A stretch of 64,000 nucleotides of DNA from an uncultured Lachnospiraceae bacterium (GCA_947382625.1 CANDAG010000009.1:1-64000); one strand, 5' to 3'. Counted from the first letter of the stretch, positions 8,028 through 17,742 are shown. Notes: a model not told the origin generated them from the sequence alone. Numbers and translations are program-made.

Positions 8028-9496
8028 TCTTCCCCGTATTTTTCTTTCAAAAGGGCTATCCCGTATTCCCTTGGCGTTCCTTTGATCCGCTCCATATAGG
8101 ACTGTAATTGTCCCCGGCAGTGCTCCGGTCCGCCTTCCCGCATAACAGTCCACATGGGGTCTGTATCCGAGCGGGAGGTCTTCATCATCTCATCATTCCA
8201 GTCCAGAATCATTTTGGCACCCCTTGCACACAAATCCGGGCGTTCTTCTGCCAGATTGTTTAACTGATGAGGGTCGTTTTTGATATCGAAAAGCATCTCG
8301 TCCGGCAACAAATGATAGCCTCCATGTACGGTACGGATATAAATATAGTCCTCAAACCGAACGCTCCGCTGGCACACATGGGCACACTGAGACAAAACCA
8401 CATAGGGCCTGGAACAGTCTGTGCCATCCCGCAGCGTCTGTGCATAGGAAACTCCATCATACCGGTAGTCATCCCATGTCACCATAGAAGTTCCCAAAAG
8501 CTCCTGGATGGTGGGCAACAGATCCACATTGTCATGGAAGCCCTTTACCACGGTTCCCTTTCCCATTCCCGGCCAACGGATGATCATGGGAATCCGGCAC
8601 ACCGGTTCATCTGCCATGCCGTGCTCCCCGTAAACGCCAAATTCTCCCAGATCCTCTCCATGGTCCGCCGTGATAATGATGGCCAGATCGTCATCATACA
8701 GATCATTCTTTTTCAGCCAGCCGACGATCTGCCCGATATTATCATCTGTATAGCGGACGCCGTCATCATAAGAATCCATGAAATACTTTACATCTCCAAG
8801 ATTCTCAAGTCTCCCGGGATGCTTCGGCCACTGCTCGAAGGTATCATCATTCCACATATTGATCTCATTTGCGCCATGAGGTCCGATATGTCTCACATGT
8901 TCCTCCCATATCTCCTCTGTGATCCACTGATCCGGCAAAGGATCATTTTCAAAGCAGCTCTTATAATCTGCAGGTGTACGGTAAGGCGTATGGGGATCCC
9001 AGTAATGCACATGCATCATCCAGTTGTCCTTTCTGCCGTTGCGCTCCAGCCAGTCCAGCACATGGGGCGTCACCATCTCCGCCGATTCCCCGCCCCGCTT
9101 TCCTACATTAAAACACTCATTAAAGCCTGCATTAAACCACCATGCAGAATGGCGCTCCGCAAAGCTGGAAAAAGAAACCGTATGCATCCCTGCACGCCGA
9201 AACTGCATGAACAGACCGTTTTCAGAGCATTCATCGGTAAAGCTCCGGTTTCTTCCCTGAAGCCTTAAATCTGCCGCCGTACCGCCATGTCCCAAAATCC
9301 CGTTATGTACTCCGTACTGCCCGCTGATCAGCGACGCTCTGGAAGGCAGGCAGGGCGCATTAGGACAATAATAATTGTCAAAACGCACGCCCTCCTTCGC
9401 AATCTCATCCATCACAGGGGTAGTATCCCTGCCATAACCATAGCAGCCCATATGATCTGCACGTAACGTATCAATATCAAACATTATCACTCTCAT
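8021..9496 (-). CDS. Type I sulfatase, cytoplasmic
   Basis: 491 residues. The formylglycine signature is CLPSR at Cys49-Arg53, with metal-binding aspartates in the N-terminal DIDTLRADH and in TADHGEDLG near 220-275. This is the cysteine type, which needs an anaerobic or FGE maturation enzyme; none is found in the window. There is no signal peptide, so sulfate is removed inside the cell. It is the last gene of a leftward operon (24 bp behind the response regulator). Substrate is likely a sulfated sugar from mucin or glycosaminoglycan, inferred from the importer in the same operon. Confidence 0.9.
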   Translation of the reverse strand: MRVIMFDIDTLRADHMGCYGYGRDTTPVMDEIAKEGVRFDNYYCPNAPCLPSRASLISGQYGVHNGILGHGGTAADLRLQGRNRSFTDECSENGLFMQFRRAGMHTVSFSSFAERHSAWWFNAGFNECFNVGKRGGESAEMVTPHVLDWLERNGRKDNWMMHVHYWDPHTPYRTPADYKSCFENDPLPDQWITEEIWEEHVRHIGPHGANEINMWNDDTFEQWPKHPGRLENLGDVKYFMDSYDDGVRYTDDNIGQIVGWLKKNDLYDDDLAIIITADHGEDLGEFGVYGEHGMADEPVCRIPMIIRWPGMGKGTVVKGFHDNVDLLPTIQELLGTSMVTWDDYRYDGVSYAQTLRDGTDCSRPYVVLSQCAHVCQRSVRFEDYIYIRTVHGGYHLLPDEMLFDIKNDPHQLNNLAEERPDLCARGAKMILDWNDEMMKTSRSDTDPMWTVMREGGPEHCRGQLQSYMERIKGTPREYGIALLKEKYGEEK

Positions 9497-9520
9497 CTTC
9501 TTTTCCTCCTTCCGACTAAA

Positions 9521-10291
9521 CTACTCGTCCTCTCCTGTTTCTCCCATGCGCATCTTTAACGGTGCAATTCCATAAAAATTATGAAAATGCTGATAAAAAT
9601 AATTCATATTGGAATATCCTACCTCATCTGCCACCTCCGATATTTTATTGTCCGTATCCAAAATCCGGCAACGCGCTACATACATCCGGTATGCCATCAG
9701 ATATTCCGAAAATTTCATATTCGTTTCCTTGATAAAAATCTGACCAAGATAGGTTGGATTCATCCGGAAACGATCGGCAATGCTCTTTAAAGAAATATGC
9801 TGCCCATACTCCATCCCCACGATCATCACTATTTTTCGGATCAACGGAGATAATTCCAAATAGGGACGCTTCAGCACCGGGTCCTCCTCCTGATGGATTT
9901 CTTCCGGCACTGTCCCGTGAAGCTTTTCCACGATCACCTGCCGGATCCTCCTGTATAACTTTCCACCGTCTACAGGCTTTAGCAGATAATCCAGGGCACC
10001 GCACCGGATCGCCTCACAGGCATAAGAAAACTCGTCGTAACCGCTCATCATGATATAATTTGACCGGACGCCCATTTCACCCAAGCGGTTGATCAGTTCA
10101 TATCCATAATTATTGCCAATACATACATCCACCAGACAAATATCCGGTTTCCAGTCCACCACATGGGAAATCACCTCAAAATAACTCTGCGCCGTCCGTA
10201 TTTGCCCAAATCCCAGGGCTTTCCAGTTTAACAGCCTTACCGTCCCTTCCAAAACCGCCGGCTCATCATCCACGATCATCAGTGTGTACAT
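9521..10291 (-). CDS. YesN-type response regulator with AraC output
   Basis: 256 residues: receiver domain (1-120) with Asp8-Asp9 pocket, phospho-acceptor Asp55 in ICLVDVCIG and Lys near 106 (LLKPVDGG), a linker, then an AraC helix-turn-helix pair (about 155-250, with ISEVADEVGYSNMNYFYQHF). It overlaps the sensor kinase gene by 13 bp. Together they should control the sugar importer and sulfatases around them. The gene is short for YesN proteins, with almost no linker domain. Confidence 0.92.
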   Translation of the reverse strand: MYTLMIVDDEPAVLEGTVRLLNWKALGFGQIRTAQSYFEVISHVVDWKPDICLVDVCIGNNYGYELINRLGEMGVRSNYIMMSGYDEFSYACEAIRCGALDYLLKPVDGGKLYRRIRQVIVEKLHGTVPEEIHQEEDPVLKRPYLELSPLIRKIVMIVGMEYGQHISLKSIADRFRMNPTYLGQIFIKETNMKFSEYLMAYRMYVARCRILDTDNKISEVADEVGYSNMNYFYQHFHNFYGIAPLKMRMGETGEDE

Positions 10292-12048
10292 TTTCCTTCC
10301 TTTCCCGGAATGAAAATGGTAACCCGGAAGCCGCCCTCCGCATTATTCCCCACATCCATTTTAAATCCGTTCCCATAAAAATAATTCATCCGCATATATA
10401 CATTGCGCAGGCCAATATCCGCTTCCGCTTCATCGTTCCCTCCGATCATATTGCGCCGGATATCAGGCAGCTTTGAAGGGTCTGCGCTGCAGCCGTTATC
10501 AATGATCATAATTTCCGCTCCGCCCTTTTTGGCATATCCATTCACGATCAAAAGGTTATATTCGCTTTCCTGATCAAAGCCATGTGCAAAAAAGTTTTCC
10601 GCCAGGGGCTGCAGCCAGAAGTTCACCGTAGGGATCTCCTCGATTTCCTTCTCCAGCTCTATCTGATAGACAAAATTGTTTCCAAAACGCAAAGCCATGA
10701 TCTTCAGATACATCTCAAGAAAACCAAATTCCTCCTTTAAGGTAATGGAATCTGCCTTGTGCATCCGTGCACGGTACAAAGAGCCCAGCATGGCAATCGC
10801 ATCTGCCATATCCCGATCCTCGTGCACCAGCGCCTTGGAGCGCAGCATTTCCAGGGTATTGTACAAAAAGTGCGGATTGATCTGATGCTGCAGGGCACGC
10901 ATCTGGCTCTCCTGCTCCTTCAGCTTCAGGATATATTCCGTTTCAATATATCCCTTCAGCTTCATCCCCATATCCTGTAAAGCGGCCGCGATCATTCCAT
11001 ATTCATTCCCCTTATGCTTAGAAGGAAGCGTCATTTCCTGTATTCTGCCGAAATTGCCACCCTCCATGGCGGAAAGCATCTCCATGATCATCGACAAAAA
11101 GGCAGCGTCCGAACGGATCCCTCCATAGTAGCACACCAAAACCCCCAATGCGACCAGAAAAAATGCGGCGATCATAACCGAAACGGTATGCCTGTTATCT
11201 GATAAAAGCGCGCCAATATCCTTCACCACAAGAAAACTATACCTGTTTTCCTCTGAGATCTGCTTTATAAAGTATACCGGCATTCCATTTTCGGGATACA
11301 GCCAGCCCGAATGCCCTTCTTTGACCTTAAGCTGCGCAAGAAGCTCTTCCCCCTGACCGGCGAAACCATAATCCAGCAGCTGATTTCCTTCCTCATCCCA
11401 AAGCATCCAGTCAGAGGAAGCCATGCTGCCCCCATAGATATCCCGGCTGTTCACCCAAAACTCCAGGGTTCCAAGGGTCTGGTCCATATGCTCAACATTG
11501 CGGACGGGATAGGATGCGGCCATCATATCACCGCCTTTGCGGAAAGCTGCGCCTTCTTCTTTTTCTGTGCTTTCGAACTCCAGCCTTACGTCCTCAAATT
11601 CCTTCCATATGGTCTTCCTGCCGCCAATCTCTGAGCTTAATGTCACACAGGCAATCTGCTTTTGATTATCCAGAAGTAATTTCTTAATATTTACCGGCAA
11701 ATAGCCGATCTGCGTCTTGTTCCCCAGGCTGTTTTCTCTGCGTCTCTGAATATATTCCTCCATATCCCGGGAAGAAAACAAAGCCGCCGCATCCTCCATA
11801 AGCGTTGTGCTTTCATACATGCCGTCGGTGTAATCCAGCGCCCACATCCGAATATTGCCCAGCATCCTCTCCCGCTCCATAAACACATTCTGAGCCTGCT
11901 GCCGCAGATCATCTGTCCAGATATTCACAAAAAATGCCAGTGTACCCAAAAATACCATGGCTGTTATGAGGAGCACAAAACCCACAATTTTTATAAACTT
12001 AATCCGATAGATCCGGTACCCCAAAAAGATAGTGCGAACTCTGTCCAT
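10279..12048 (-). CDS. YesM-type sensor histidine kinase
   Basis: 589 residues: membrane helix at about 15-38, an extracytoplasmic sensor region, a second helix at about 282-304, a linker, and a His_kinase/HATPase end with QINPHFLYNTLEM (His393) and NFWLQPLAENFFAHGF. This is the kinase class paired with AraC-type regulators for sugar uptake in Firmicutes. It lies between the binding protein gene and the regulator, and the ligand is probably the imported saccharide or its complex with the binding protein. Confidence 0.92.
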   Translation of the reverse strand: MDRVRTIFLGYRIYRIKFIKIVGFVLLITAMVFLGTLAFFVNIWTDDLRQQAQNVFMERERMLGNIRMWALDYTDGMYESTTLMEDAAALFSSRDMEEYIQRRRENSLGNKTQIGYLPVNIKKLLLDNQKQIACVTLSSEIGGRKTIWKEFEDVRLEFESTEKEEGAAFRKGGDMMAASYPVRNVEHMDQTLGTLEFWVNSRDIYGGSMASSDWMLWDEEGNQLLDYGFAGQGEELLAQLKVKEGHSGWLYPENGMPVYFIKQISEENRYSFLVVKDIGALLSDNRHTVSVMIAAFFLVALGVLVCYYGGIRSDAAFLSMIMEMLSAMEGGNFGRIQEMTLPSKHKGNEYGMIAAALQDMGMKLKGYIETEYILKLKEQESQMRALQHQINPHFLYNTLEMLRSKALVHEDRDMADAIAMLGSLYRARMHKADSITLKEEFGFLEMYLKIMALRFGNNFVYQIELEKEIEEIPTVNFWLQPLAENFFAHGFDQESEYNLLIVNGYAKKGGAEIMIIDNGCSADPSKLPDIRRNMIGGNDEAEADIGLRNVYMRMNYFYGNGFKMDVGNNAEGGFRVTIFIPGKEGKCTH

Positions 12049-12144
12049 CCTATAGTCTCCTTATCACCAGCAGACTTTTTCATGAATCGCCACGAATCTG
12101 ATAATCCCATTATATCCGGTATATTTTCCGGTTTCAAGAGCAAA

Positions 12145-12171
12145 CACCCCCGGACATTTCTGCCGGGGGTG
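12145..12171 (-). terminator. Strong hairpin between binding protein and kinase genes
   Basis: CACCCCCGG (12145-12153) pairs with CCGGGGGTG (12163-12171). On the leftward strand it is followed by TTTGCTCTTG, a weak T tail. It probably stops or stabilises the binding protein message while letting some transcript continue into the two-component genes. Confidence 0.55.
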
Positions 12172-12229
12172 GTGAATAGCAAAACCTATAGGATATCTTC
12201 AGGCAGATTCCCCACCAGGTTCCTGTCTC

Positions 12230-13786
12230 CTATTTGAAGAATTCATCAATCTGCTTCTGTGCCTCTGTAATGATCGTATCAAGCCCTGCTGCCTTTAAGT
12301 CTTCCACGCACTTAGGCACTGCATCGGCCGGATCAGATGCACCTGTCAGCATATCAAATTTGTACTTATCCCATACGGTATTTACATTGGATACTTCGTT
12401 CTGGATATTGGTTACGTCCAATGCGAAACCGAGACAGCTGGAAGCTGTTGCTTCTTCGTTCTGCTTCCTTACTTCATCCCACTGATTCGGATCTGCGCCT
12501 TCCTGATTGCTCATAACAAAGAAGGTTCCCTGTGTATAGGCAGGCCATGTCCAATCGTCTCTCAGTCTCTTAACTGTGCCATCCTCGAGATATTCAAAGT
12601 GATTTCCTTCTACACCGAATGCACACATATCACGGAACTTGGAATCTGTGTTGATCAGCTCTAATACCTTTAATGCCTCTTCCTTATAGTTTGAGTTAAC
12701 GGAAACTGCGTTCATAGAGCCCTGAATGGTTTCTGTTGTGTACAGAGGTCCAAATACTTCAACCGCATCGTATTTTTCCACTCCCTGCAGCACCTGCCAC
12801 TGTGCCACTGCGCTTGGCCATCCCTGTGCATTTCCGAAAGCATTGCCTTTGCTGTCCTCTGTTACTACGTTTGCATCAGGATTAATGATGCCATCTACAT
12901 ACCAGGAATGCAACAGATCCAGATTTGCAAGAATATCTTCCTGCTCCAGTGTACATACTACCTTGCGCTCAGGATCATCGATCCTTACGCCGATGGGCTG
13001 GATACCGCCTGCCAGGCCGTCATATTCGTTAAAGAAACCATTCCATAAAGCGCCCTGGTTGAGCTTGATCGGGTAGAAGCTCTTTCCTTCCCCTTCCTTG
13101 ATCGCACGTACTGCCGGATCAAGGGATGCCATATCCTTCACTGTAGCCATATCGATACCGTACTTCTGTACATACTGGTCATCAATATAATAGAACTGTG
13201 TCAGGGAAGAATCCTTATAAGTAGGTACTGCATACACGTTGCCATGGATCTGAACGCCGCTCCAGAGTGTTTCCGGGATAAAGCTGTATAATTCCGGCGT
13301 CACGCTCTGTACCATATCGCTGATGTTTTCAAAAGCGCCTAAATTTACAAACTTGCTGTAGTTTGTATTGTTGGTGAACATGATGTCAAAATACTCTCCG
13401 GCATTGACAATGGTATTCATCTTGGAATCATAATCACTCCAGCCTGCAATTTTCACATCCAGCCTTACACCGATCTTTTCCTCTGTGTAATCACTGATCT
13501 GGGCAATTGCATCATCAAAATCATCTGCAGGTGTTCCGCCTACCGTCCACCAGATCAGGGTGGGAACCTCCCCTGATGCCGCGCTGGTATCCTCGCTTTC
13601 TGTCTCAGCAGGCGCCTCTTCCTCCGCCCCGTCCTCTTCGGGCTGGGCTGCTTCCTCCTGCGCAGGAGCAGCGTCATCGGCAGCGCTTCCGCTGTCAGAA
13701 TCACCGCCGCAGCCTGCGAGCAGTCCGGCTGTCATGACCGCAGCCATCCCTAATGCAAACAGTTTACTTAAGCTTTTCTTTTTCAT
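12230..13786 (-). CDS. Extracellular solute-binding lipoprotein of a sugar ABC importer
   Basis: 518 residues. Signal peptide with lipobox LAGC (Cys26), then a low-complexity acidic linker rich in A, E and D (about 30-70), then a family 1 solute-binding fold (PTLIWWTVGG near 76). It captures an oligosaccharide outside the membrane and delivers it to the two permeases encoded upstream. It has AAGGAGG before the ATG and a leader hairpin at 13816-13849. The large size is typical of the LplA-like group, which uses a shared ATPase encoded elsewhere; no ATPase gene is present here. Confidence 0.92.
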   Translation of the reverse strand: MKKKSLSKLFALGMAAVMTAGLLAGCGGDSDSGSAADDAAPAQEEAAQPEEDGAEEEAPAETESEDTSAASGEVPTLIWWTVGGTPADDFDDAIAQISDYTEEKIGVRLDVKIAGWSDYDSKMNTIVNAGEYFDIMFTNNTNYSKFVNLGAFENISDMVQSVTPELYSFIPETLWSGVQIHGNVYAVPTYKDSSLTQFYYIDDQYVQKYGIDMATVKDMASLDPAVRAIKEGEGKSFYPIKLNQGALWNGFFNEYDGLAGGIQPIGVRIDDPERKVVCTLEQEDILANLDLLHSWYVDGIINPDANVVTEDSKGNAFGNAQGWPSAVAQWQVLQGVEKYDAVEVFGPLYTTETIQGSMNAVSVNSNYKEEALKVLELINTDSKFRDMCAFGVEGNHFEYLEDGTVKRLRDDWTWPAYTQGTFFVMSNQEGADPNQWDEVRKQNEEATASSCLGFALDVTNIQNEVSNVNTVWDKYKFDMLTGASDPADAVPKCVEDLKAAGLDTIITEAQKQIDEFFK

Positions 13787-13815
13787 GCTAATCCTCCTTA
13801 TTTTTTTGTGTTTTT

Positions 13816-13849
13816 GGCCGGATCAATGGCCATTCTATATCCTCCGGCC
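13816..13849 (-). promoter_or_regulatory. Leader hairpin upstream of the binding protein gene
   Basis: GGCCGGA and TCCGGCC (13816-13822 and 13843-13849) form a seven-base stem in the gap between permease and binding protein genes, with no T tail. Such hairpins commonly protect the 5' end of the abundant binding protein message. Confidence 0.45.
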
Positions 13850-13903
13850 CATTCGCCTTTTTCCAAAAATCAAAAGCCCATGTACCGGTAGATATCCTTT
13901 TTG

Positions 13904-14851
13904 TTACCCTTTTACCGCCCCTAAAGTGAGACCGGAAATAAAATATTTTTGGAAAAACGGGTAAGCACAGGCGATCGGCGCCACAATGATCACCACGATC
14001 GCCATACGCGCCGCTTCCTGAGGCATATTTGCCAGCATCTCTGCAGCCCCCAACCCTACCGTAGCGGCATTTTTGGCCAGCATCTGAATATTTGTCAGAA
14101 TGGCATTTAATAGCGCCTGTAAGGAATACAGCTTGGAATCCTCAATATAAAGCATGGACTGATACCAGTCATTCCAATAAGCAAAGCAAAGGAACAATCC
14201 TATAGTTGCAAGCACCGGCTTGGAAATCGGCAGCACGATCCTTGAAAAAATCGTAAACTGGCTGGCCCCATCCATCTTTGCCGATTCGATCAGGGATTCC
14301 GGCACCGTGGTCTTAAAAAATGTACGGCAGATCACCACATTAAATGAGGAAACACTAAGGGGCAGGATCAACGCCCATACCGTATTTTTCAGTTCCAGAA
14401 GCTGGCTTACTACATAATAAGTAGATACCAGACCACCGTTAAATACCATCGGGATGAACACTACCATGGTAAGGAATCCATTCAGTTTATATCCCGGGCG
14501 CGAAAGTACATATCCCATCAGCGTGGTAAGCAGCACCCCTAACGCCGTTCCTACGATCGTCACAAAAACAGATACTCCCAGGGCGCGTATGATCATTTTC
14601 CCCTGAGAGAGCAAAAACTCGTAACCCTCGAAGGAGAAAATCTTCGGTATGAACCGATAGCCGTATTCCGTAATGGAGGCCTCTGCTGAAAACGAAATCG
14701 CTACCACCAGAAGAACCGGTATGATACAGAGCAGCGCCATCAGCAAAAATATAATATTTAATATAATGTTGGCAGTGTTGGAAACCCGGTTAAAACGGTC
14801 AAAACCGTCCGGCTCATCCTTCCTTCTTTTCCGAATCTTTACAGAATCCAT
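13904..14851 (-). CDS. Sugar ABC transporter permease, LplC/YtcP-type
   Basis: 315 residues with about six membrane helices, starting near residue 33. The EAA-type loop is in ESAKMDGASQFTIFSRIVLPISKPVLATIG, the coupling region for the shared ATPase, and the protein ends with the typical FFQKYFISGLTLGAVKG. GAGGAGGGAAGAT precedes the ATG. It partners the LplB-type permease upstream, but unlike the second importer at 47-49 kb the two permease genes are 173 bp apart, separated by a repeat-like element. Confidence 0.92.
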   Translation of the reverse strand: MDSVKIRKRRKDEPDGFDRFNRVSNTANIILNIIFLLMALLCIIPVLLVVAISFSAEASITEYGYRFIPKIFSFEGYEFLLSQGKMIIRALGVSVFVTIVGTALGVLLTTLMGYVLSRPGYKLNGFLTMVVFIPMVFNGGLVSTYYVVSQLLELKNTVWALILPLSVSSFNVVICRTFFKTTVPESLIESAKMDGASQFTIFSRIVLPISKPVLATIGLFLCFAYWNDWYQSMLYIEDSKLYSLQALLNAILTNIQMLAKNAATVGLGAAEMLANMPQEAARMAIVVIIVAPIACAYPFFQKYFISGLTLGAVKG

Positions 14852-14876
14852 ATCTTCCCTCCTCGCTGTTTTGTTT

Positions 14877-15016
14877 CATACTTGTGCCCATGTCTGCCCC
14901 AGACGCAAATGTTCATGATAAAGCGGGCACAAGTATTGGATGCACACATGCTGCTTTGCAGCATGGCGCGTACACGCTCAGCGCAGCAAGTGCGCAGAGC
15001 TGATTCAAGACGCTTT
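14877..15016. repeat. Palindrome-rich, REP-like intergenic element
   Basis: Between the two permease genes, ATACTTGTGCCC (14878-14889) is inverted at 14925-14936, followed by the perfect palindrome CATGCTGC-TTT-GCAGCATG (14947-14965) and a GC-rich stretch with further partial palindromes. The left 21 bases recur with one mismatch at 39539-39559, inside the 3' end of the CotH gene. It has no coding sense. It could be a mobile palindromic repeat or a processing signal. Confidence 0.55.
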
Positions 15017-15024
15017 TTTCATAC

Positions 15025-15972
15025 TTAAATCATCGCACTTTCCCTGTCAAACTTCCGCACAACTGCATTTGCCGTCAGAATCGTAATGCAGCCTGCCACG
15101 GACTGGACAAATGCTGCTGCCGCCGACATTCCTGTGGTAGAAGTCATCAATTGCTTATACACGTACACATCTAACGTATATACCACATCGTAGAGTGAGT
15201 TCGAATCTCTTGGCACCTGATAGAACAAACCAAAATCGGAATAGAAGATACGTCCCACATTCATGATAAACATCAGAATGATCACTGTTTTCATCAAAGG
15301 AAGGGTAATATAGCGGATCTGCTGCCAGATCGTAGCACCGTCAATCCCTGCTGCCTCATAATAGCTCTTGTCAATGCCTGTGATGGTCGCAAGGTATACC
15401 ACCATCCCATAGCCTACTCCTTTCCACAGGTTCATAAAAACCAGAAAAGGCGGCCACATCGCCGGCTTCATATACCACTGCTGCCTTTCCATTCCCATGG
15501 CCTCAAGGGTATTATTGACAAGTCCTTTGTCATAGCTGAGAAACGCCCATACCAAAGCCGTTACCACGACCCAGGACAGGAAATACGGCATAAACATTGC
15601 CGTCTGATAAACCTTTGCCAGCTTCTTAGAGTGAAGCTGCCCAATGGCAATTGCGGCGGCTACAGGTACTACGATCCCCAGGATGATAAATACAATATTG
15701 TAAGCCAATGTATTTCTTACGATCATCCATATGTCTCTTGTGGAAAATAAAAATTTGAAGTTGTTGAAGCCAACCCACTTACTGGTAAGAAAGCTTTTCA
15801 AAAAACCACCGTTAATCTTAAAATCCTTAAACGCAATAATGATGCCAAACATAGGCAAAAAGCAAAACAAAAAATACCAGATCGTTGTAGGAAGCGCGAG
15901 CAAGGTCAATTCCGTATCGTCCTTATTCCAACGTCTTTTTTTTGCTTTCACTTTACCTTCCTTCTTGGCCAT
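15025..15972 (-). CDS. Sugar ABC transporter permease, LplB-type
   Basis: 315 residues, about six membrane helices after a basic N-terminal tail (MAKKEGKVKAKKRRW). The EAA loop is in YYEAAGIDGATIWQQIRYITLPLM. GAGGAGGAGACAGT precedes the ATG. As the first gene of the leftward series it probably lies next to the main promoter in the gap to the divergent sulfatase. Confidence 0.92.
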   Translation of the reverse strand: MAKKEGKVKAKKRRWNKDDTELTLLALPTTIWYFLFCFLPMFGIIIAFKDFKINGGFLKSFLTSKWVGFNNFKFLFSTRDIWMIVRNTLAYNIVFIILGIVVPVAAAIAIGQLHSKKLAKVYQTAMFMPYFLSWVVVTALVWAFLSYDKGLVNNTLEAMGMERQQWYMKPAMWPPFLVFMNLWKGVGYGMVVYLATITGIDKSYYEAAGIDGATIWQQIRYITLPLMKTVIILMFIMNVGRIFYSDFGLFYQVPRDSNSLYDVVYTLDVYVYKQLMTSTTGMSAAAAFVQSVAGCITILTANAVVRKFDRESAMI

Positions 15973-16308
15973 ACTGTCTCCTCCTCTCTTATTTTATAAT
16001 CTCTCTAAACTTATCTTTTATTATTATAGCTTAGTTAATTTTTCCCTGGTATCCATATTTCTTTAGATAACAGTATAAAAACCTTAGTTCAAATGTATAA
16101 TTTCCCCCTGTGGTTTTGTGCACTTTTCACACATAAGGCCTGTTTCTTTCAATTTTCGCGCTTTTTCTTTTATTTTTTTACAGGAATATAGCTTTTACGA
16201 TATGATAACTAACATTTGCCTGATAGACCGGGGATTTTGTGGATGATATACTATTATCTGAAAAGGAAGTGTACTGATACATGTATTGACCATAAGGAGG
16301 AGACTGCC
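15973..16308. other. Divergent intergenic control region, 336 bp
   Basis: AT-rich, no open frame of note. It separates the leftward importer operon from the rightward sulfatase and should hold both promoters and the AraC-regulator sites. The rightward promoter is clear; for the leftward side I see TATAAT-like sequences near 16028 but no good -35, which fits an activator-dependent promoter. Confidence 0.5.
16177..16206 (+). promoter_or_regulatory. Promoter of the rightward sulfatase gene
   Basis: TTTACA at 16177-16182 and TATGAT at 16201-16206, spacing 18 bp, about 100 bp upstream of the start codon. Confidence 0.6.
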
Positions 16309-17742
16309 ATGAAGGATAATATTTTGCTGATCACCACAGACCAGCAACGTTTTGACACCATTAACGCCTGGGGTAACCAGAGTATTTTTACGCCCCATCT
16401 CAATTATATGGCAGCAATGGGAGTAAGCTATAAAAACTGCTATGCTTCCTGCCCCATCTGCGTACCTTCCCGTACTACGATCATGACAGGCAGACAAGGA
16501 TACGAAAGCGGCGTGGTTTCCAACGCTACCCACGAATCCTTTATGCAATCCTGCATGGAAGAACGTTCCACCCTGCCCGCCACACTTTCGGACGCCGGCT
16601 ATCAGACCTGTGCAAAGGGTAAGATGCACTTTCAGCCAGCCCGCGCCCACTATGGCTTTGAAGAAATGCGGCTTCCTCTGGATTATATGCGGCGTTATGA
16701 CGGCGCTTTTCAGGAAAACCGCCCCAAAATCCACGGGATTGGAGAATGTGAAATGGAGCCTGTCATCTCCACAGTAGATGTGAAGGACAGCATTACTACC
16801 TGGATTGCTGATGAATCCATTGATTTTCTGGAAACCCGGGATCCTACCCGTCCCTTCTTTTTGTGGACCAGCTTCACAAAGCCCCATCCGCCCTTTGACC
16901 CATGCCGGGATTTCTGGGCGTTGTATGAAGATATCCCTCTCCCTCCCCCTGTGACCGGAGACTGGTCTGCCATTTTGGAGGATACCCCTCAGGGTTTTCT
17001 TGCAGGGGCTTATGAGAACACAAACATGCACCTTTTGGGTGAGCGCCAGAAACAGGCTGTGCGCCGCGCTTATTATGCCTGTATCACCCAGATCGACTAT
17101 GCTCTGGGAAGAATCTTTGGTGCGCTGAGGGAGCATGATCTCTTCAAAAACACCTGGGTCATCTTCACCTCTGACCATGGAGAAATGTTAGGAGACCACC
17201 ATATGTCCCAGAAGAACCTGTTTTTTGAGGGCAGTGCCCACGTGCCGCTGATCATTATGCTGCCCCAGGGTCGGGAGCTTGCCCGCAATATCTCCGTCCG
17301 GACCTACGCAGACTTAGGAGACCTCTACCCTACCATCCTTTCCATGGCAGGCGTCACTCCCAAAGTAAAAGTATCCGGCGCAGATCTGCAAAAGCCGCTA
17401 CCCTCTGACAGAGTTTTTTACGGCAACAGCCTGAACCGGAATTTCTGTGTCATGGAGAAAAATTATAAATTGATTTATTCCGCTGTGGGAAACCATACTC
17501 TTCTCTTTGATATGGAAAAAGATCCCATGGAGCAACACGACCTGTCAGAAATCCCTGAATTTGCAGATCTCAAGGCACATCTTGCGGGGATGCTGCTTTC
17601 CCACACTGCCAGGTACACGCCGGACGCATTGGATGATCATGGGAGGATCCGCACCTTTGATGCCCCCCGTTTCCCCGGTGATATGCCCGGGAGATGGTTT
17701 GGATTCCATTACAGGGATTATAGTGTGGATACTTTCCACTGA
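16309..17742 (+). CDS. Second type I sulfatase, cytoplasmic
   Basis: 477 residues from the ATG at 16309, which has AAGGAGGAG eight bases upstream; a longer reading from 16216 has none. Signature CVPSR at Cys51-Arg55, metal ligands in ITTDQQRFD and FTSDHGEMLGDHHM. No signal peptide. Only distantly similar to the sulfatase at 8021-9496, so the two probably remove different sulfate esters. It is transcribed away from the importer operon from a shared control region and is followed by a hairpin at 17791. Confidence 0.92.
   Translation: MKDNILLITTDQQRFDTINAWGNQSIFTPHLNYMAAMGVSYKNCYASCPICVPSRTTIMTGRQGYESGVVSNATHESFMQSCMEERSTLPATLSDAGYQTCAKGKMHFQPARAHYGFEEMRLPLDYMRRYDGAFQENRPKIHGIGECEMEPVISTVDVKDSITTWIADESIDFLETRDPTRPFFLWTSFTKPHPPFDPCRDFWALYEDIPLPPPVTGDWSAILEDTPQGFLAGAYENTNMHLLGERQKQAVRRAYYACITQIDYALGRIFGALREHDLFKNTWVIFTSDHGEMLGDHHMSQKNLFFEGSAHVPLIIMLPQGRELARNISVRTYADLGDLYPTILSMAGVTPKVKVSGADLQKPLPSDRVFYGNSLNRNFCVMEKNYKLIYSAVGNHTLLFDMEKDPMEQHDLSEIPEFADLKAHLAGMLLSHTARYTPDALDDHGRIRTFDAPRFPGDMPGRWFGFHYRDYSVDTFH

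Noticed and set aside
8267..9268. 333-codon open frame opposite the sulfatase at 8021-9496
   Set aside because: It is the antisense shadow of a conserved sulfatase, with no domain and no start signal.
15973..16308. A cre-like or specific operator site in the divergent importer region
   Set aside because: I found no sequence close enough to the consensus to call it.
16195..17178. 327-codon open frame opposite the second sulfatase
   Set aside because: Antisense to a gene with clear sulfatase motifs; no ribosome binding site.
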